Source: Adiantum capillus-veneris
Lineage: Eukaryota; Streptophyta; Polypodiopsida; Polypodiales; Pteridaceae
Direction: 5' to 3'
Assembly: GCA_014529385.2 (NCBI GenBank)
Contig: CM043956.1
Location: forward strand, 61,842,620 to 61,906,619
DNA length: 64,000 bases
Below are positions 32,308 to 43,874 of the stretch, piece after piece (the stretch's first letter is position 1; every line of letters starts with the position of its first letter). The position numbers were made by a program, and so were the translations under genes. The notes beneath the pieces were generated by a model. It was given only the letters and a program-made list of their open reading frames with translations. It made no database searches and was not told the origin of the DNA.

Positions 32308-33262
32308 TGTTGACCGCTGGGTCAACGACAGAACATAACTCAAGTTTCGTACCAAAGTCTTATCTTTTGCGAGTTATGAAATGCTGCGGATTATGGCTAT
32401 AAACGTCATTTGTAATGAGTAGTTATTCTAGTTTCAGAAGCCGGGGTGCAATGGCACTTCCAGATTGTAAATACAAAGCCATTTGACCCTTTCAACCCCA
32501 TTTTTGGTTAAACCTAAGGTAGCCTTAGTATATAAGGTACCTAGGTCATTTTGTAAGGAGACTTTTATCATAATCAAACTTAGCGCTGCCGTCTACTGTG
32601 TGTGAGAGAGAAAGAGAGTGAGTGTGAGCTTCATCCTCCCACTACGCCCGGCTCGCTCAACACATTGGAGATCCGATTACACCATTGCGGTAGGCTCGAG
32701 GAGAGCTACGCGACAACACCAAGCATTCCACGCGAGATGAAGCGCACACGCCGACGCATCTACGAGCTATTTGTGGCCGTAAGTGTATCAAACGATGTCT
32801 GTTTTTTGTGTGCTAGTAGTCTATAGAATCGTGGCGACATAAGCTACGCATAGGTACTCATAAATTTTAGTTTCGGGCACTTTCAAAATTCAGCTCTGTC
32901 ATCCTACGCGTTTTCCGCAGACGGGTTTAGAGTGAGGGTTTTGAGTGTAGAAGCTTAGGGACAGGTGTATCCTAGTGAGGGGATGGTGTTCCTTAAGTTT
33001 CGTACGAATATGGCATGATTAGGTGAGTTACCTTTTGTATGTGTGTATGTGGCTAGGTGGTGTAGTTGAGAGCACTGAGGCTCTTGATTGTGGTTTAGTT
33101 GGCCTTCGTGAGTGTTGTATGTGTGGGATGGTCTCAGCCTGACAAGCTTAAGAGATTTCCTCCGTGTGCCTATCGTGTCATCTGTGTCCTCGATTGACAT
33201 TATGTTGATCTAGGTAGTGTTTGCATGCACTTCATGGGTGTGTGAGTCTCCCCCGTCCAACA
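32308..33262 (+). repeat. 5' LTR of element B
   Basis: 955 bp, from TGTTGACCGC to CCCCGTCCAACA. A TATA-like AGTATATAAGG lies at about 32,527-32,537. It carries a half copy of the leader palindrome, CATCCTACGCG, at 32,900-32,910. The partner LTR has the same length and differs by scattered substitutions. Confidence 0.95.
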
Positions 33263-33281
33263 TTGGCACCGCTGTCGGGGA
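33263..33281 (+). promoter_or_regulatory. Primer-binding site of element B
   Basis: TTGGCACCGCTGTCGGGGA directly after the 5' LTR. It resembles the Athila/Tat-type PBS (TGGCGCCGTTGCCGGGGA) with two or three changes; a tRNA-Asp-type primer is inferred. Confidence 0.75.
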
Positions 33282-33806
33282 CACAAGGACCTAAGTAGGT
33301 TTCCTACTAACACTTGTGTGATGGTTGCTTGATTTAGTTTCGGCTAAAAAAAGTGTTTTTCTTAAGTGGATATGGAAGAGGATATTCCGTGATCAAGTGG
33401 ATAGCCAGGAAGCGTGTGTCTTGCCGAGGGTTTGCGACTAGATAGGTTTAGTTAGGATATGTGGATTAGAGTAGTTGTTGGTGGTCGAGTGATTTGTGAG
33501 GTGATAAAAGCGTTTACTAGTCCGTGTGTGGCAGTGAAGTGTTTTTCTACTCATAGATGCAAAACCCCATATGGTTTGTAGGAGTAGCTTTAGGTAAGTG
33601 ATTCGATTCTGATCTAGAGCTATTCATCATTGAATTATTTGCTAAAGTGCTTGATTGCATTTGAAATCACGGAAAAGTGTTCTTTTGAGGGTAAAAATGC
33701 ATTAAACAAGCTTTTGTGGATATTTTTGTATGACTGACTGATGTTGTGCATATAAAAGACCATTTGCAAGGGTTCTGTGAAGAAAACTTGCAAATCTGTA
33801 AACATA

Positions 33807-35523
33807 GACATCCTACGTGTAGGATGTCTCAAGGGGGTTCTGGAGACCAAATTTGAAAATTCTAACTGCACCAGTGTGTTCAGAGGGGGGGGGGGGGGGG
33901 GGGGGGGATTTCCTTAAGTATACATTGAAACTAGAGTTTTGACCAACTCTTGACACCCAAAAGACCAAAGACAAAGTGTCAAAAATGCGAAAACAAGAAA
34001 CTTAAGATTCTGAGCACAATTTTGCATAAAAACTGGTAGAAATGCTTGAAAAGTAGTGCTCAAGACCTGGGGATGCCTGTGGATAAATTCTGCAAAAAAT
34101 TTCATTAGTAGACATCCTACGCGTAGGATGTCTCCAGGGCATTTTTGGCAGGGAATTTGGGAAAACTGAGGTTACCAGTGGGTTCAGAGGGTAGGTTTTA
34201 CCCTAGTAACATATTGACTTGGGTGTTTTTCCCTATTTTTGTTGACCAAAAGCCAAAAGGCGGAGTCAGAAAACGCAAAATTTCAGAAAAGGCTTAAAAT
34301 GAGTGATTTTTGCATGTTTTTGCAATTGTGAAGCATACTTGCACTTGCTGAGAGCATAAGGAAGCATCAGGGACACTTCAGTCTCAAAAAATCAGCAGTA
34401 GACATCCTACACGTAGGATGTCTACAGGGTAATCTGGGCATTTTTTTGAAAATCTGAGGTTACCAGTGTGTTTAGAAGGTAGACTTTACCCCGTTTTCAC
34501 CTGGAAAGTGGAAATTTGACCAAATTTTGACAGATCAAGACCAAAAGATGAGAATGGCCAGACATCCTACCCAAATTGTGCCCAAGGCATAATTTTTGAG
34601 ACCAAACCATAGGGTGACTTCATGTGCATGTTATACATGATGTTTTGAGTGCATGGGATAAATTTCATCTCATTTGGGTCAGTGAAAGGGAAGATTGAGC
34701 GGACTTTAGCATTTTGACTGAAAAAGGCAAGAACAGCTAAAATTTGGGACTTTTGATATCCAAACCAAAATCTAAGCATACCACTGGGTTGCTGACATCA
34801 AAGGGAAGCTGTGGGACAAGTCTGGGGTCAAACACGCCAAAAAGACATCCTACGCGTAGGATGTCATATGTGTGATTTTGCACTCCAAGATTAATTTTGA
34901 GCATACCCCAGTGATCAGCACCTTAAGGAGAGTCTGTGGTTCAAATTTGGGGAAATTCTGAGCAGCTAGACATCCTACGTGTAGGATGTCTACTACATAA
35001 TTCTGAAACCAAAATTCTATTGTGACCATACCATGTTGTCATATAGCCTTAGGCAAGCCTCCTAGTCAATTTTGGTCCAATTTGGAATTGATTTGACTTA
35101 GGAATTCATCAGAACAGACATTAGGCTTTTGGAACAGATTCTTGATCATTTGACCAACCTATAGGTGTCAGAATCAAAAAGTAAAAATAGATGTGAGTTA
35201 AGCACATCAAGGGGAAGCTACAGTGCAAGTTTGAGTTGAAACAGAGCAAAAAGACATCCTATGCGTAGGATGTCTCCAGCTTGATTTAGAACTGCAAACC
35301 AACTTATGAGCGCACCGCTGTGATCAGCACATCAAGGAGAAGCTGGGGTGAAAATTTCAAGTCATTCTGAGCAAAAAGACATCCTACGCGTAGGATGTCT
35401 CAAGGCCATTTCTAGGTCCAAATGAAATTCTGAGCATACCATTGTGTTGCTAGACTTAAGGGGAGTCTCTGGACCAAATTTTGTTAAATTCTGAGCATAT
35501 AGACATACTACACGTAGGATGTC
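33807..35523. repeat. Array of eight 22-bp palindromes in the leader of B
   Basis: Each copy is GACATCCTAC, two centre bases (GC, GT or AC), then GTAGGATGTC. Starts: 33,807; 34,111; 34,401; 34,844; 34,969; 35,253 (one change); 35,378; 35,502 (one change); plus a half site at 34,561. Spacing is 124-125 bp or about 284-304 bp, as if built from 125- and 160-bp modules. Flanks are much less conserved, though phrases like ttctgagca recur before the palindrome. The region contains no ORF. Confidence 0.95.
33885..33907. repeat. 23-bp G homopolymer
   Basis: Lies where other leader units read gttcagagggtagg, so it is an expansion of a short G run inside the degenerate leader repeat. Confidence 0.9.
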
Positions 35524-35983
35524 TCTAGGCCAGTTTTAGGGTCCAACTGTACTTTTGACCATACAGAAGTGTTCACAGTGTCACAGAGATCCCAAATATT
35601 TTTTCAAAATTGAATTTGGACTCATTTTGACCATTCTAAACTACATTTCACTATTTTGGCCATAACTTTCACAAACAGTATCGGATCGGAAAAGTTTTTA
35701 TATCAAAACGTAGCCTGAGAGCGGCTCTACAGATCTTAGAGAAAAACTTGAACTAAATGTATGCCGACGGCAGCCATTTAGTTCAACTTTGAAAAAAAAA
35801 AACATCGTTTGAGGCCTCAAAATTCATTCGGAAGTGAGGGGTGTCTAAAAGCGACAATTTGCGAGAATTGTGACGAAACGGTTGCGGTTTTGGACATAGT
35901 TTCGACTTTTCCCTAACCAAAGCACTTGAACACAGTGGACTAAGTCTACTTAAACCAAGAAAAATCTCTTAAGCCCAGAAATC

Positions 35984-37363
35984 ATGTCTACCCTAGATTC
36001 AAACGCAGCTTACACAAGCTTGGAGATCCCGACGATAGAGGAATATCCTCCCACAATGGATCTTCCAAACTTGCAATTGATAAAGACCCATCTTGTTGAG
36101 AGAGTTTGGATGATTGGTCATGAGAGTGAAGGACTATATAGATACATTAACGACAATGAGGTCAATCTTTATAGGTGCTCAGATCCATACCTACAAGAGA
36201 TAACGGATTACAAGCTCTTATATGTCTACACATATGGAGTCGACTGTCAATGGAGATCTATAGTTGTCGACAAGTATGGACGAGAATACAGAGTTGTAGA
36301 AAGCACAAATCCACAGACTGTACTAGAAAGAGGTGGATATTTGGTCAATGAAGGACCACAAATGCCTCCACCAAACACGAGAATTCCTATAGGAGTTCCA
36401 AGAAGAGAGCCACCAGGATTCCCTTCAAGAGCGATAACGAGAGAAGGATTGGGAGAGTCTCTGGTTAGACTTGTAGACAATCGACGAGTTAGACCATCCC
36501 AAGTCCAGAAATGGGTAAACAAAAAATACTCCAGAGATGAAGATCCGAGAGATCATGTAGCGGCTTTTAGAAGAGTGATTAGAGCAGAGGAAGTTTGAGA
36601 TTTTGCGACACAATTTGCAGGATTTGGATTGAGTCTAGAAGATGATGCAGCTACTTGGTTCGACTCGGTGAAAATATGGAATTTTGAGACCCTAGATGAG
36701 CTGTTTGAGGAGTTTATTGAAGAATTCTCGCCAAAAGGCATTGCTCACAACACGGTCTCGCAAATCCATAGATTCAAACAGAAAGAGGATGAATCAGTAC
36801 GCAGAGCATCATTACGACTCAAGAGATATGTTAAGCTCTGTCCGAGAGTGGAATTACCTACGCAAGCACGACTGATGCTGATCTTTATCCAGGGAATGAG
36901 ACATGCGGGCCTTCAAAAGGATCTGCATATGATAAGGAGGATGACGCTAAACGAGTTGATCAAAGAAGCTCTTTATCTAGTGGATAACTGAGGCATACAA
37001 AGAAAAGGACTTAAAGAGTCAAGGAGATGACACATCCTCTCAGAACAGTGTTTCACAGATAAGTGAGTCCATTGCCAAGCCAACGGCACCTATTGATCAA
37101 GAAAAGCTTATTGACGACTTGGTCAAGAGGTTGATTCCTCTTGTAAGGTCTGATTTGGGAGAACCAAAGTGGTGTGAAATTGAGAGAAAATGGACGAACC
37201 ATATGGAGGAAGAGTGCTATTATAGCATGGAAAATGCTAGGGAGAGGTATGTACAACCTAGATACATTACGGGCAATGCTCAAGAACCAGTAGGAGTTTT
37301 CAGGCCACAGTTTGTCTTAGGACAACAACCTCCGTTGCCAGGTGCTAGAATGCTGGTAGACAT
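35984..37363 (+). pseudogene. Gag of element B, N-terminal half
   Basis: Starts MSTLDSNAAYTSLEIPTIEE. One TGA (36,596) interrupts an otherwise continuous frame into the retrotransposon gag domain (LEDDAATWFDSVKIWNFETL, ELFEEFIEEFSPKGIAHNT, LIFIQGMRHAGLQKDL), which ends at 36,991. A frameshift then leads to 37,119-37,363, with a Cys/His stretch (WCEIERKWTNHMEEECYY) that looks like a zinc knuckle missing one Cys. Element E cuts the frame after GARMLVD. Removing E and one ACAT restores it as LVDMRYMPMMEASNK. Confidence 0.82.
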
Positions 37364-37573
37364 TGACGGGAGCAAAGCGAACCCTGAACCCCCGACGGCC
37401 TCTAAAACACCGGGGACCGAATGGAGCCCCTCGAGCCTGTCATGGTAAAGCAAACAGAGGCACCACCTAGCTTCAGCGACTAGGACGCAAACAACACACC
37501 ACCATAACAAAGTTTTCATCCACGAGAGATGGATGCTTGGGAGTAATGATGAAGAGAAAAGGGAATGCGATCA

Positions 37574-37610
<37 letters not shown>

Positions 37611-38220
37611 AGGGGTATAGCGGCTTAGTACTTAGGCACCACAAAAGGATGGCGAATCCGCACACCCTTCACACATACACAAGATCACTCCAAACACAAG
37701 ATTAGGTGGCGATTCCGCACACCTCACATGGGCAAAACATTGCAAGAAAACATACTCACAAAACCTCAAGCTTTATTTAGAGAATAAGGCGATGAAATGG
37801 GGAGCATAGGGTAGGGAAATGAGAAGGGAGAGAGTGGTAGAGCACATGGCGGATAGGTGGGAGTTGATGGCGAAGACTCGCACGAGGGTTATGGCCACCA
37901 TCCTTCATTTAGTTTCCCTTCATCTTCCATAGCCAAGGGTGTAGAGGTCATGCTCAAGACAAGCATGGTGATTGCGGTGATGGTGATGGTGTGGGTGTGT
38001 GTGTGTGCACTAGGCACACACAGTGCATAGTGTGTTCTTTGGTGATGTTGTTTGTGTCTTTAGTGTGATGGTGACCCCTCTTTATATAGGGGAGGAGGGG
38101 GGAGAAATTCTAGAATTTAGAAATGAAGAAATCATTATCTACATAGGCCATGTGACAGTGGGCCCCACTTGTATAGCTGTGTGTATATATGCCAGAATAG
38201 CAGTCTCATGAGAGAGAGAC

Positions 38221-38298
<78 letters not shown>

Positions 38299-38984
38299 GT
38301 TGATGAGAAAAAAGTGAGAGGTGACATGGAGAATAAAGTAATTACAAGAGGGGAGAGAGGGGAGTGTGTTCATGGGTGAATCTGTGTGCAGATGTGTGTG
38401 AACAAAAGAAAAATCAGGTAACCACCGGGTGGGGATGGGTCTATGGGCACCTTTTTCAGTGAAACTGAGTGTGTGTGAGTGTGGGGGAGGTTATTTAGCT
38501 ACAAGACAAGAGACATGGCGCCCTTTAGAGAGAGGGGGGGGTATTTGGGTCATGGGATATGATAGGAGAGAGAAAGGGGGTGTGGGGTATACTATTTTGG
38601 AAGATAGGATAAGTTGCATGTGAGTTAGGGTGCATTATTGGTGAGTTAGAATGCATTAGTGGTGAGAGGTGGGGTAGCTTGAGGGGAGAGAGAAAAGAGA
38701 AAGGACAAGGGGAAGAGAGAGGGGGTTGACCTTTTGAGTGGAGGAGAGGAAAAGGGACACACGGCGGGGCAACAATGAAGAAAAAGGAGGCAAGGTGGGG
38801 ATGGGCTGCCCCGCAGGCATGAGGTGGCCTATTTTACCTTTCTTATATATTTACATAATCATACTTTATTTTTTTCTTACTTTTTCCAATGCCTTTTATC
38901 ACTCCCTCCCTAAGAGGGGGTTTTCATGGGGTGGGGACGAGAGAAGAGGGGTATGGGAGCTTGGCTTGTGAAAAGCCCCCATCA
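37364..38984 (-). repeat. 3' LTR of element E
   Basis: 1,621 bp. Two (GA)n runs (37,579-37,607 and about 38,226-38,294). The second is only about 13 bp in the partner, which explains the length difference. Confidence 0.93.
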
Positions 38985-39046
38985 TTAGCCCTCCCCTTTT
39001 GGCTAGAGGCATCCATGTCTCTAGCTCTGTTTCTTCTTCCGCTTAG

Positions 39047-39412
39047 CTATAGGATCTGATATCGAGTTGCCTTTTGAACTAGCCATTCCATTTGGCCATT
39101 GGTGAGATTTCTGGGATATTCATGAAATTGCAACAGGTCCGGGTGATAGCCTGTTCCTTGGAATAGTGTCGGTTGATTAAATGGGAAGCCCATGGCTTCC
39201 TGAAATTTGTGCCAGTGTCCTCCTGGATCCCAAGTGAAAAATAGGATCATTGTCTGCAGTGTCCTGACAATAAAATTTGCATGCCAAATTGGACCAAATT
39301 TGTAACCATCAGTAGCGAGAGGGGAAATGAGCATCTTGGCTCCTGCAAAGACAGAACTGAAAATTAAGATTCCAAAGAGTGTGCCAAGAATCCACCATGT
39401 ATGGCCGCCTTG
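39047..39412 (-). pseudogene. Read-through extension of E gag with a membrane segment
   Basis: After the TAA ending the gag ORF the same frame stays open for about 120 codons. It begins QGGHTWWILGTLFGILIFSS, a clear hydrophobic helix of about 20 residues, and ends QKATRYQIL. It could be a leaky-stop extension, the end of an originally longer protein, or an env-like piece. No known family is recognised. Confidence 0.5.
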
Positions 39413-41440
39413 TTAGTGTGGTGAGCTCAAGTTGTCTTCAGAATCCTGCTTATTGCCATGACTAGAAAAAACTGCAAGCATATCATGCTTCTTTTGGGTG
39501 TGCTTAAACATGTCAGCTTCCTTTACTGATGCTAATAGCAAGCCACCTACCTTGTGGCTTAAATACAAGGGTAAACCACTTACCTTTCTCCAAAGAGAGG
39601 ATGCACTCTTTGTAAAAAATTGTACCAAATTGGGAATGAGGTCTTCGTTCTTGCATTCTATCAGGCTTTTGTCTATCCATGGCTCCTTTGCTCTTATCTC
39701 CATGCTGATCTTCTCTCTATATGTTATAGCGGCTAGCCATAGCCATAGGTCTGATGCATCCCATGCAAACACAATGCTGTGTTGTGGAGGAGTTTGGAAC
39801 ATCCTTAAAAGGTTGGCAACATATTGATCATCACACTTACTCTGAACACCCTCACATAAACTGGAGGCTTTACCCATCTCCAAGGATATAACATCTTTCA
39901 GTAGACTAGAGGCATTACCCATCTTCAAGTATATAACACTACACAATAAAGTCTTGCTCGGCTGCCAAGCCTCTGGAGCAATATCCAACTCCAAACCTTC
40001 AGTCATACTTACCTCTTCATTATGGTCCTCTAGTGAAACTGCCTTGATGCAAGATTCCTTTAGCTTGCTACACTGCCCTGGGTCCATGCTGGTGCACAGG
40101 CTTCCGTTTTCAAAGCCCTCCCCTTTGCTTGATATGTTGTCCATCTTCTGCAAAGCCTTGCTAACAGGCTGGTTTTCCTCTTCTCTTGTATCTTTCATGA
40201 CCTTTGCATTTCTCTTACTCTGACGAGGCCTAATCAACACTTTACACCTTCTTATCCTTACTGCCCAATGCTGTCGATTGATCACTTTGGTTCCTATTTC
40301 ATTCAAGGTTAAAGATGTACTCACATTTGTAACACAATTTTCTTGACTTACCTCCCCCACCTGGGTAGCATCTTTTGATTCTTTAACCTCTTGTTCCACT
40401 GCTTGAGTTCTTTGAATAGTCTTCTTACTTGATCCTTCTTCTATTACACTCATTTTGACCTCTTCTGCAAGACCAATGATACTTGGTGTGCGGGTACCAA
40501 TTGGTGGTGGGCGTAGGATGATTGTAAGTGGTGATTGTGGCGGACGTAGAATTTGTGTTGGTGGGGCTGGTGCTCGGGGTGGGGGTGTTCTTTCTCTAGG
40601 GGGTGACAATTGGTTCCTCCTACCTCTTCTATTATAGTTTTGTCGTGGTTTGGGACAGTAGTACATACCGTGACCGTCTTCTCCGCAGTTGTAGCAATGA
40701 TACTCCCTGTTTTTTCGTCGTGCTCTTCCAGGGTCTTGATCTCTTTCTTGACTCCTCCCTTGCTGTATTAAGTGGACATACAAATTCTGAAGTTGGTCAG
40801 TAATATGGGCCAACATATCTTGTTGGTCATCTCTTACCCCAAGAGCCGGTGGTGGTGGTATGGTGGTTGTCGTAGTTGCTGGTCGACGCGATGTTCCTGC
40901 TTCTGTTGACTCGGTTTCTTTGGCTTTCATTTGCAGCTTCTTGTCCTTAAGGCGAGCAATCTCAACGGCTAACTCGTACGTAGCCGGGAATCTACCTTTC
41001 ACCTTCTCCTTGAGAAGCGGCCATAAGCCATGCGTGAACCGATCTTTTTTTAGGAAATCGGGTGCGGCTTCCCCCCTTGCCAATGACTCAACCCACCGTT
41101 CCCACAAATCCACAAATTTGGACTCATAGGTGGCATATTCTAAAAGACCCTCCTGCTTCAAGTCTCTCAACTTGTCCCACAACTTTTCTGAAGTGGTACC
41201 TCCCCCAAAGCGCCTCTTAAAAGCTGTTTTTAAGGGTTCCCAGTCATCCTTGGTTGCTTGTGGAAGTGCATTGTACCATGATCTAGCTTCTAGCTTCATG
41301 AGATGCTTAAAGATTCTAACCCGGGATTCATCCGTATCTTTGTTGCTCACTACACATGCTACTTCAAAGTCATCTAGGAAGTCTCTTACCAAATACTCCC
41401 CCTTCTTTCCTTTAAATGTTGGAAATGCTACACTTGCCAT
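39413..41440 (-). CDS. Gag polyprotein of element E
   Basis: 675 residues from ATG at 41,440 (MASVAFPTFKGKKGEYLVRD), chosen over an upstream GTG. The gag core contains LEARSWYNALPQATKDDWEP and LKTAFKRRFGG. After a Pro/Thr linker comes one zinc knuckle CYNCGEDGHGMYYC (C-x2-C-x4-H-x4-C), then a Pro-rich region and a long unrecognised acidic and mixed tail with the internal echo KMGNASSLLKDV/EMGKASSLCEGV. No protease DSG or polymerase motif follows. Intact ORF. The product would package the element's RNA in virus-like particles supplied with enzymes by another gypsy element. Confidence 0.85.
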   Translation of the reverse strand: MASVAFPTFKGKKGEYLVRDFLDDFEVACVVSNKDTDESRVRIFKHLMKLEARSWYNALPQATKDDWEPLKTAFKRRFGGGTTSEKLWDKLRDLKQEGLLEYATYESKFVDLWERWVESLARGEAAPDFLKKDRFTHGLWPLLKEKVKGRFPATYELAVEIARLKDKKLQMKAKETESTEAGTSRRPATTTTTIPPPPALGVRDDQQDMLAHITDQLQNLYVHLIQQGRSQERDQDPGRARRKNREYHCYNCGEDGHGMYYCPKPRQNYNRRGRRNQLSPPRERTPPPRAPAPPTQILRPPQSPLTIILRPPPIGTRTPSIIGLAEEVKMSVIEEGSSKKTIQRTQAVEQEVKESKDATQVGEVSQENCVTNVSTSLTLNEIGTKVINRQHWAVRIRRCKVLIRPRQSKRNAKVMKDTREEENQPVSKALQKMDNISSKGEGFENGSLCTSMDPGQCSKLKESCIKAVSLEDHNEEVSMTEGLELDIAPEAWQPSKTLLCSVIYLKMGNASSLLKDVISLEMGKASSLCEGVQSKCDDQYVANLLRMFQTPPQHSIVFAWDASDLWLWLAAITYREKISMEIRAKEPWIDKSLIECKNEDLIPNLVQFFTKSASSLWRKVSGLPLYLSHKVGGLLLASVKEADMFKHTQKKHDMLAVFSSHGNKQDSEDNLSSPH

Positions 41441-41522
41441 GATTACTGAGAGAGAGCTAGAAAGACACACTGCTTAACTTGCAAAAGTTTTTTCTTCTTT
41501 ACAAGGAGGCGTGTATACCCTC

Positions 41523-42297
41523 TTATACAAGGACATAGATTAAAACTTCAAACGGTACATTGCCTTGTACCAAAGGTAAGACAAATGGTTGATCTGATGC
41601 CAGAACCTCAAAAAATTGCTCCCCACCCAGCATGGTGTCAATGACGTGCTGGTAGTGAGCCTTCAAATCCAGTATTACCTTGATTGAGCGTACACGTGTT
41701 GGTATGTGTGATCTGTCTTGAGGTAGGTTGTACTGATTCATGTGAAGCTTAGAGGTGCTTAGTCACTGTCCAAGCTTGTGGGAGAGGGTGGTGTTCTTTC
41801 CTGAAACAAACTCAGTAGATCCCTAGTTTCTCTAGTGAGAGTGTGAGCCAATGATTCCGTTATCTGTGCTGCAGCATCAGGTGCGACTTAAAAACTGACT
41901 GTGATAATTACCTCGGTGACTTGAGTTACCCGATTCTCAAAGTAGAATAGTGTTGATTCTCTATTGTGTAGAGCTCCTTCCATTTTGTTGTTGTGGGTTG
42001 GTTGTAGGTTGCGGACATGGTTTCGACCTTCTCCTTCTTCTTCTTGGCACTTGGCCTATGTATATCCACTGGGTTTGGCGTGTTGGTTGACTCTCCCACT
42101 GCAAATCGATTACCGTTACGCCTGGCACCTGAGCTTCGATGGAGATGCGGAGTTCGTCTAGTTGTGCTTGGAGCTCTTCTTCTTCTGTCGTCCAATTAGA
42201 AAATCCTGCTAGCCATTCATCCATTCACAATGGTTTAGGGGTTTCAGTCTTGTAAACTGAAGGGTTTCATGAAAAGATCCTCAGTGGGGGCACCAAA
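41523..42297 (-). other. 5' leader of element E with small upstream ORFs
   Basis: Between candidate PBS and gag. A 87-codon ORF at 42,224-41,961 starts MDEWLAGFSNWTTEEEELQA, predicted amphipathic, and ends in an Arg run. Another at 41,741-41,523 starts MNQYNLPQDRSHIPTRV. Neither is recognised; they may be uORFs or gag-like remnants. Confidence 0.45.
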
Positions 42298-42507
42298 TGA
42301 CGGGAGCAAAGCGAACCCTGAACCCCCGAATGCCTCTAAAACACCGGGGACCGAATGGAGTGCCTCGAGCCTATCATGGTAAAGCAAACAGTGGCACCAC
42401 CTAGCTTCAGTGGCTAGGACGCAAACAACACACCACCATAACAAAGTTTTCATCCAAGAGAGATGGATGCTTGGGAGTAATGATGAAGAGGAAAGGGAAT
42501 GAGATCA

Positions 42508-42552
<45 letters not shown>

Positions 42553-43870
42553 GGGAAGGGGTATAGCGGCTTAGTACTTAGGCACCACAAAAGGATGGCG
42601 AATCCGCACACCCTTCACACATACACAAGCTCACTCCAAACACAAGATTAGGTGGCGATTCCGCACACCTCACATGGGCAAAACATTGCAAGAAAACATA
42701 CTCACAAAACCTCAAGCTTTATTTAGAGAATAAAGCGATGAAATGGGGAGCATGGGGTAGGGGAATGAGAAGGGAGAGAGTGGTAGAGCACATGGCGGAT
42801 AGGTGGGAGTTGATGGCGAAGACTCGCACGAGGGTTATGGCCATCATCCTTCATTTAGTTGCCCTTCATCTTCCATAGCCAAGGGTGTAGAGGTCATGCT
42901 CAAGACAAGCATGGTGATTGCGGTGATGGTGATGGTGTGGGTGTGTGTGTGTGCACTAGGCACACACAGTGCATAGTGTGTTCTTTGGTGATGTTGTGTG
43001 TGTCTTTAGTGTGATGGTGACCCCTCTTTATATAGGGGAGGAGGGGGGAGAAATTCTAGAATTTAGAAATGAAGAAATCATTATCTACATAGGCCATATG
43101 ACAGTGGGTCCCACTTGTTTAGCTGTGTGTATATATGCCAGAACAGCAGTCTCATGAGAGAGAGACTAAGAGAGAGAGAGATGGGTTGATGAAAAAAAAG
43201 TGAGAGGTGACATGGAGAATAAAGTAATTACAAGAGGGGAGAGAGGGGAGTGTGTTCAGAGGTGAATCCGTGTGCGGATGTGTGTGAACACAAGAAAAAT
43301 AAGGTAACCACCGGGTGGGGATGGGTCTGTGGGCACCTTTTTCAGTGAAACTGAGTGTGTGTGAGTGTGGGGGAGGTTATTTAGCTACAAGACAAGAGAC
43401 ATGGCGCCCTTTAGAGAGAGGGGGGGGTATTTGGGTCATGGGATATGATAGGAGAGAGAATGGGGGTGTGGGGTCTACTATTTTGGAAGATAGGATAAGT
43501 TGTATGTGAGTTAGGGTGCATTATTGGTGAGTTAGAATGCATTATTGGTGAGAGGTGGGGTAGCTTGAGGGGAGAGAGAAAGGAGAAAGGACAAGGGGAA
43601 GAGAGAGGGGGTTGACCTTTTGAGTGGAGGAGAGGAAAAGGGACACACGGCGGGGCAACAATGAAGAAAAAGGAGGCAAGGTGGGGATGGGCTACCCCGC
43701 AGGCATGAGGTGGCCTATTTTACCTTTCTTATATATTTACATAATCATACTTTATTTTTTTCTTACTTTTTCCAATGCCTTTTATCACTCCCTCCCTAAG
43801 AGGGGGTTTTCATGGGGTGGGGACGAAAGAAGAGGGGTATGGGAGCTTGGCTTGTGAAAAGCCCCCATCA
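42298..43870 (-). repeat. 5' LTR of element E
   Basis: 1,573 bp. On the - strand a TATA-like CCCCTATATAAAGAGGGG lies near 43,021-43,038, which would drive gag. Followed by ACAT at 43,871. Confidence 0.93.
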
Positions 43871-43874
43871 ACAT

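Larger units (their letters stand above)
37364..43870 (-). mobile_element. Element E: gag-only LTR retrotransposon
   Basis: Two LTRs (37,364-38,984 and 42,298-43,870; TGACGGGAGC...CCCCCATCA), flanked by ACAT on both sides (37,360-37,363 and 43,871-43,874). One long gag-like ORF lies on the - strand, with no protease, RT or integrase. A purine tract (AAAAGGGGAGGGC, - strand) sits beside the left LTR. The sequence inside the right LTR (TTTGGTGCCCCCACTGAGG, - strand) is the candidate PBS. It resembles non-autonomous TR-GAG elements. The gag ORF is intact, so this is probably the youngest insertion in the right nest. Confidence 0.9.

Noticed and set aside
32602-32826. 74-codon ORF present in both LTRs of B
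   Set aside because: Shared only because LTRs are duplicates; no recognisable protein and it lies in the transcribed LTR leader.
33807-35523. CRISPR-like array
   Set aside because: Repeats are 22-bp palindromes at uneven 124-304 bp spacing inside an LTR element leader in a plant genome; there are no unique spacers of constant length and no cas genes.
38023-38971. Small ORFs repeated in the two LTRs of E
   Set aside because: Same reason: LTR duplication, low-complexity Gly/Arg-rich content and no family match.
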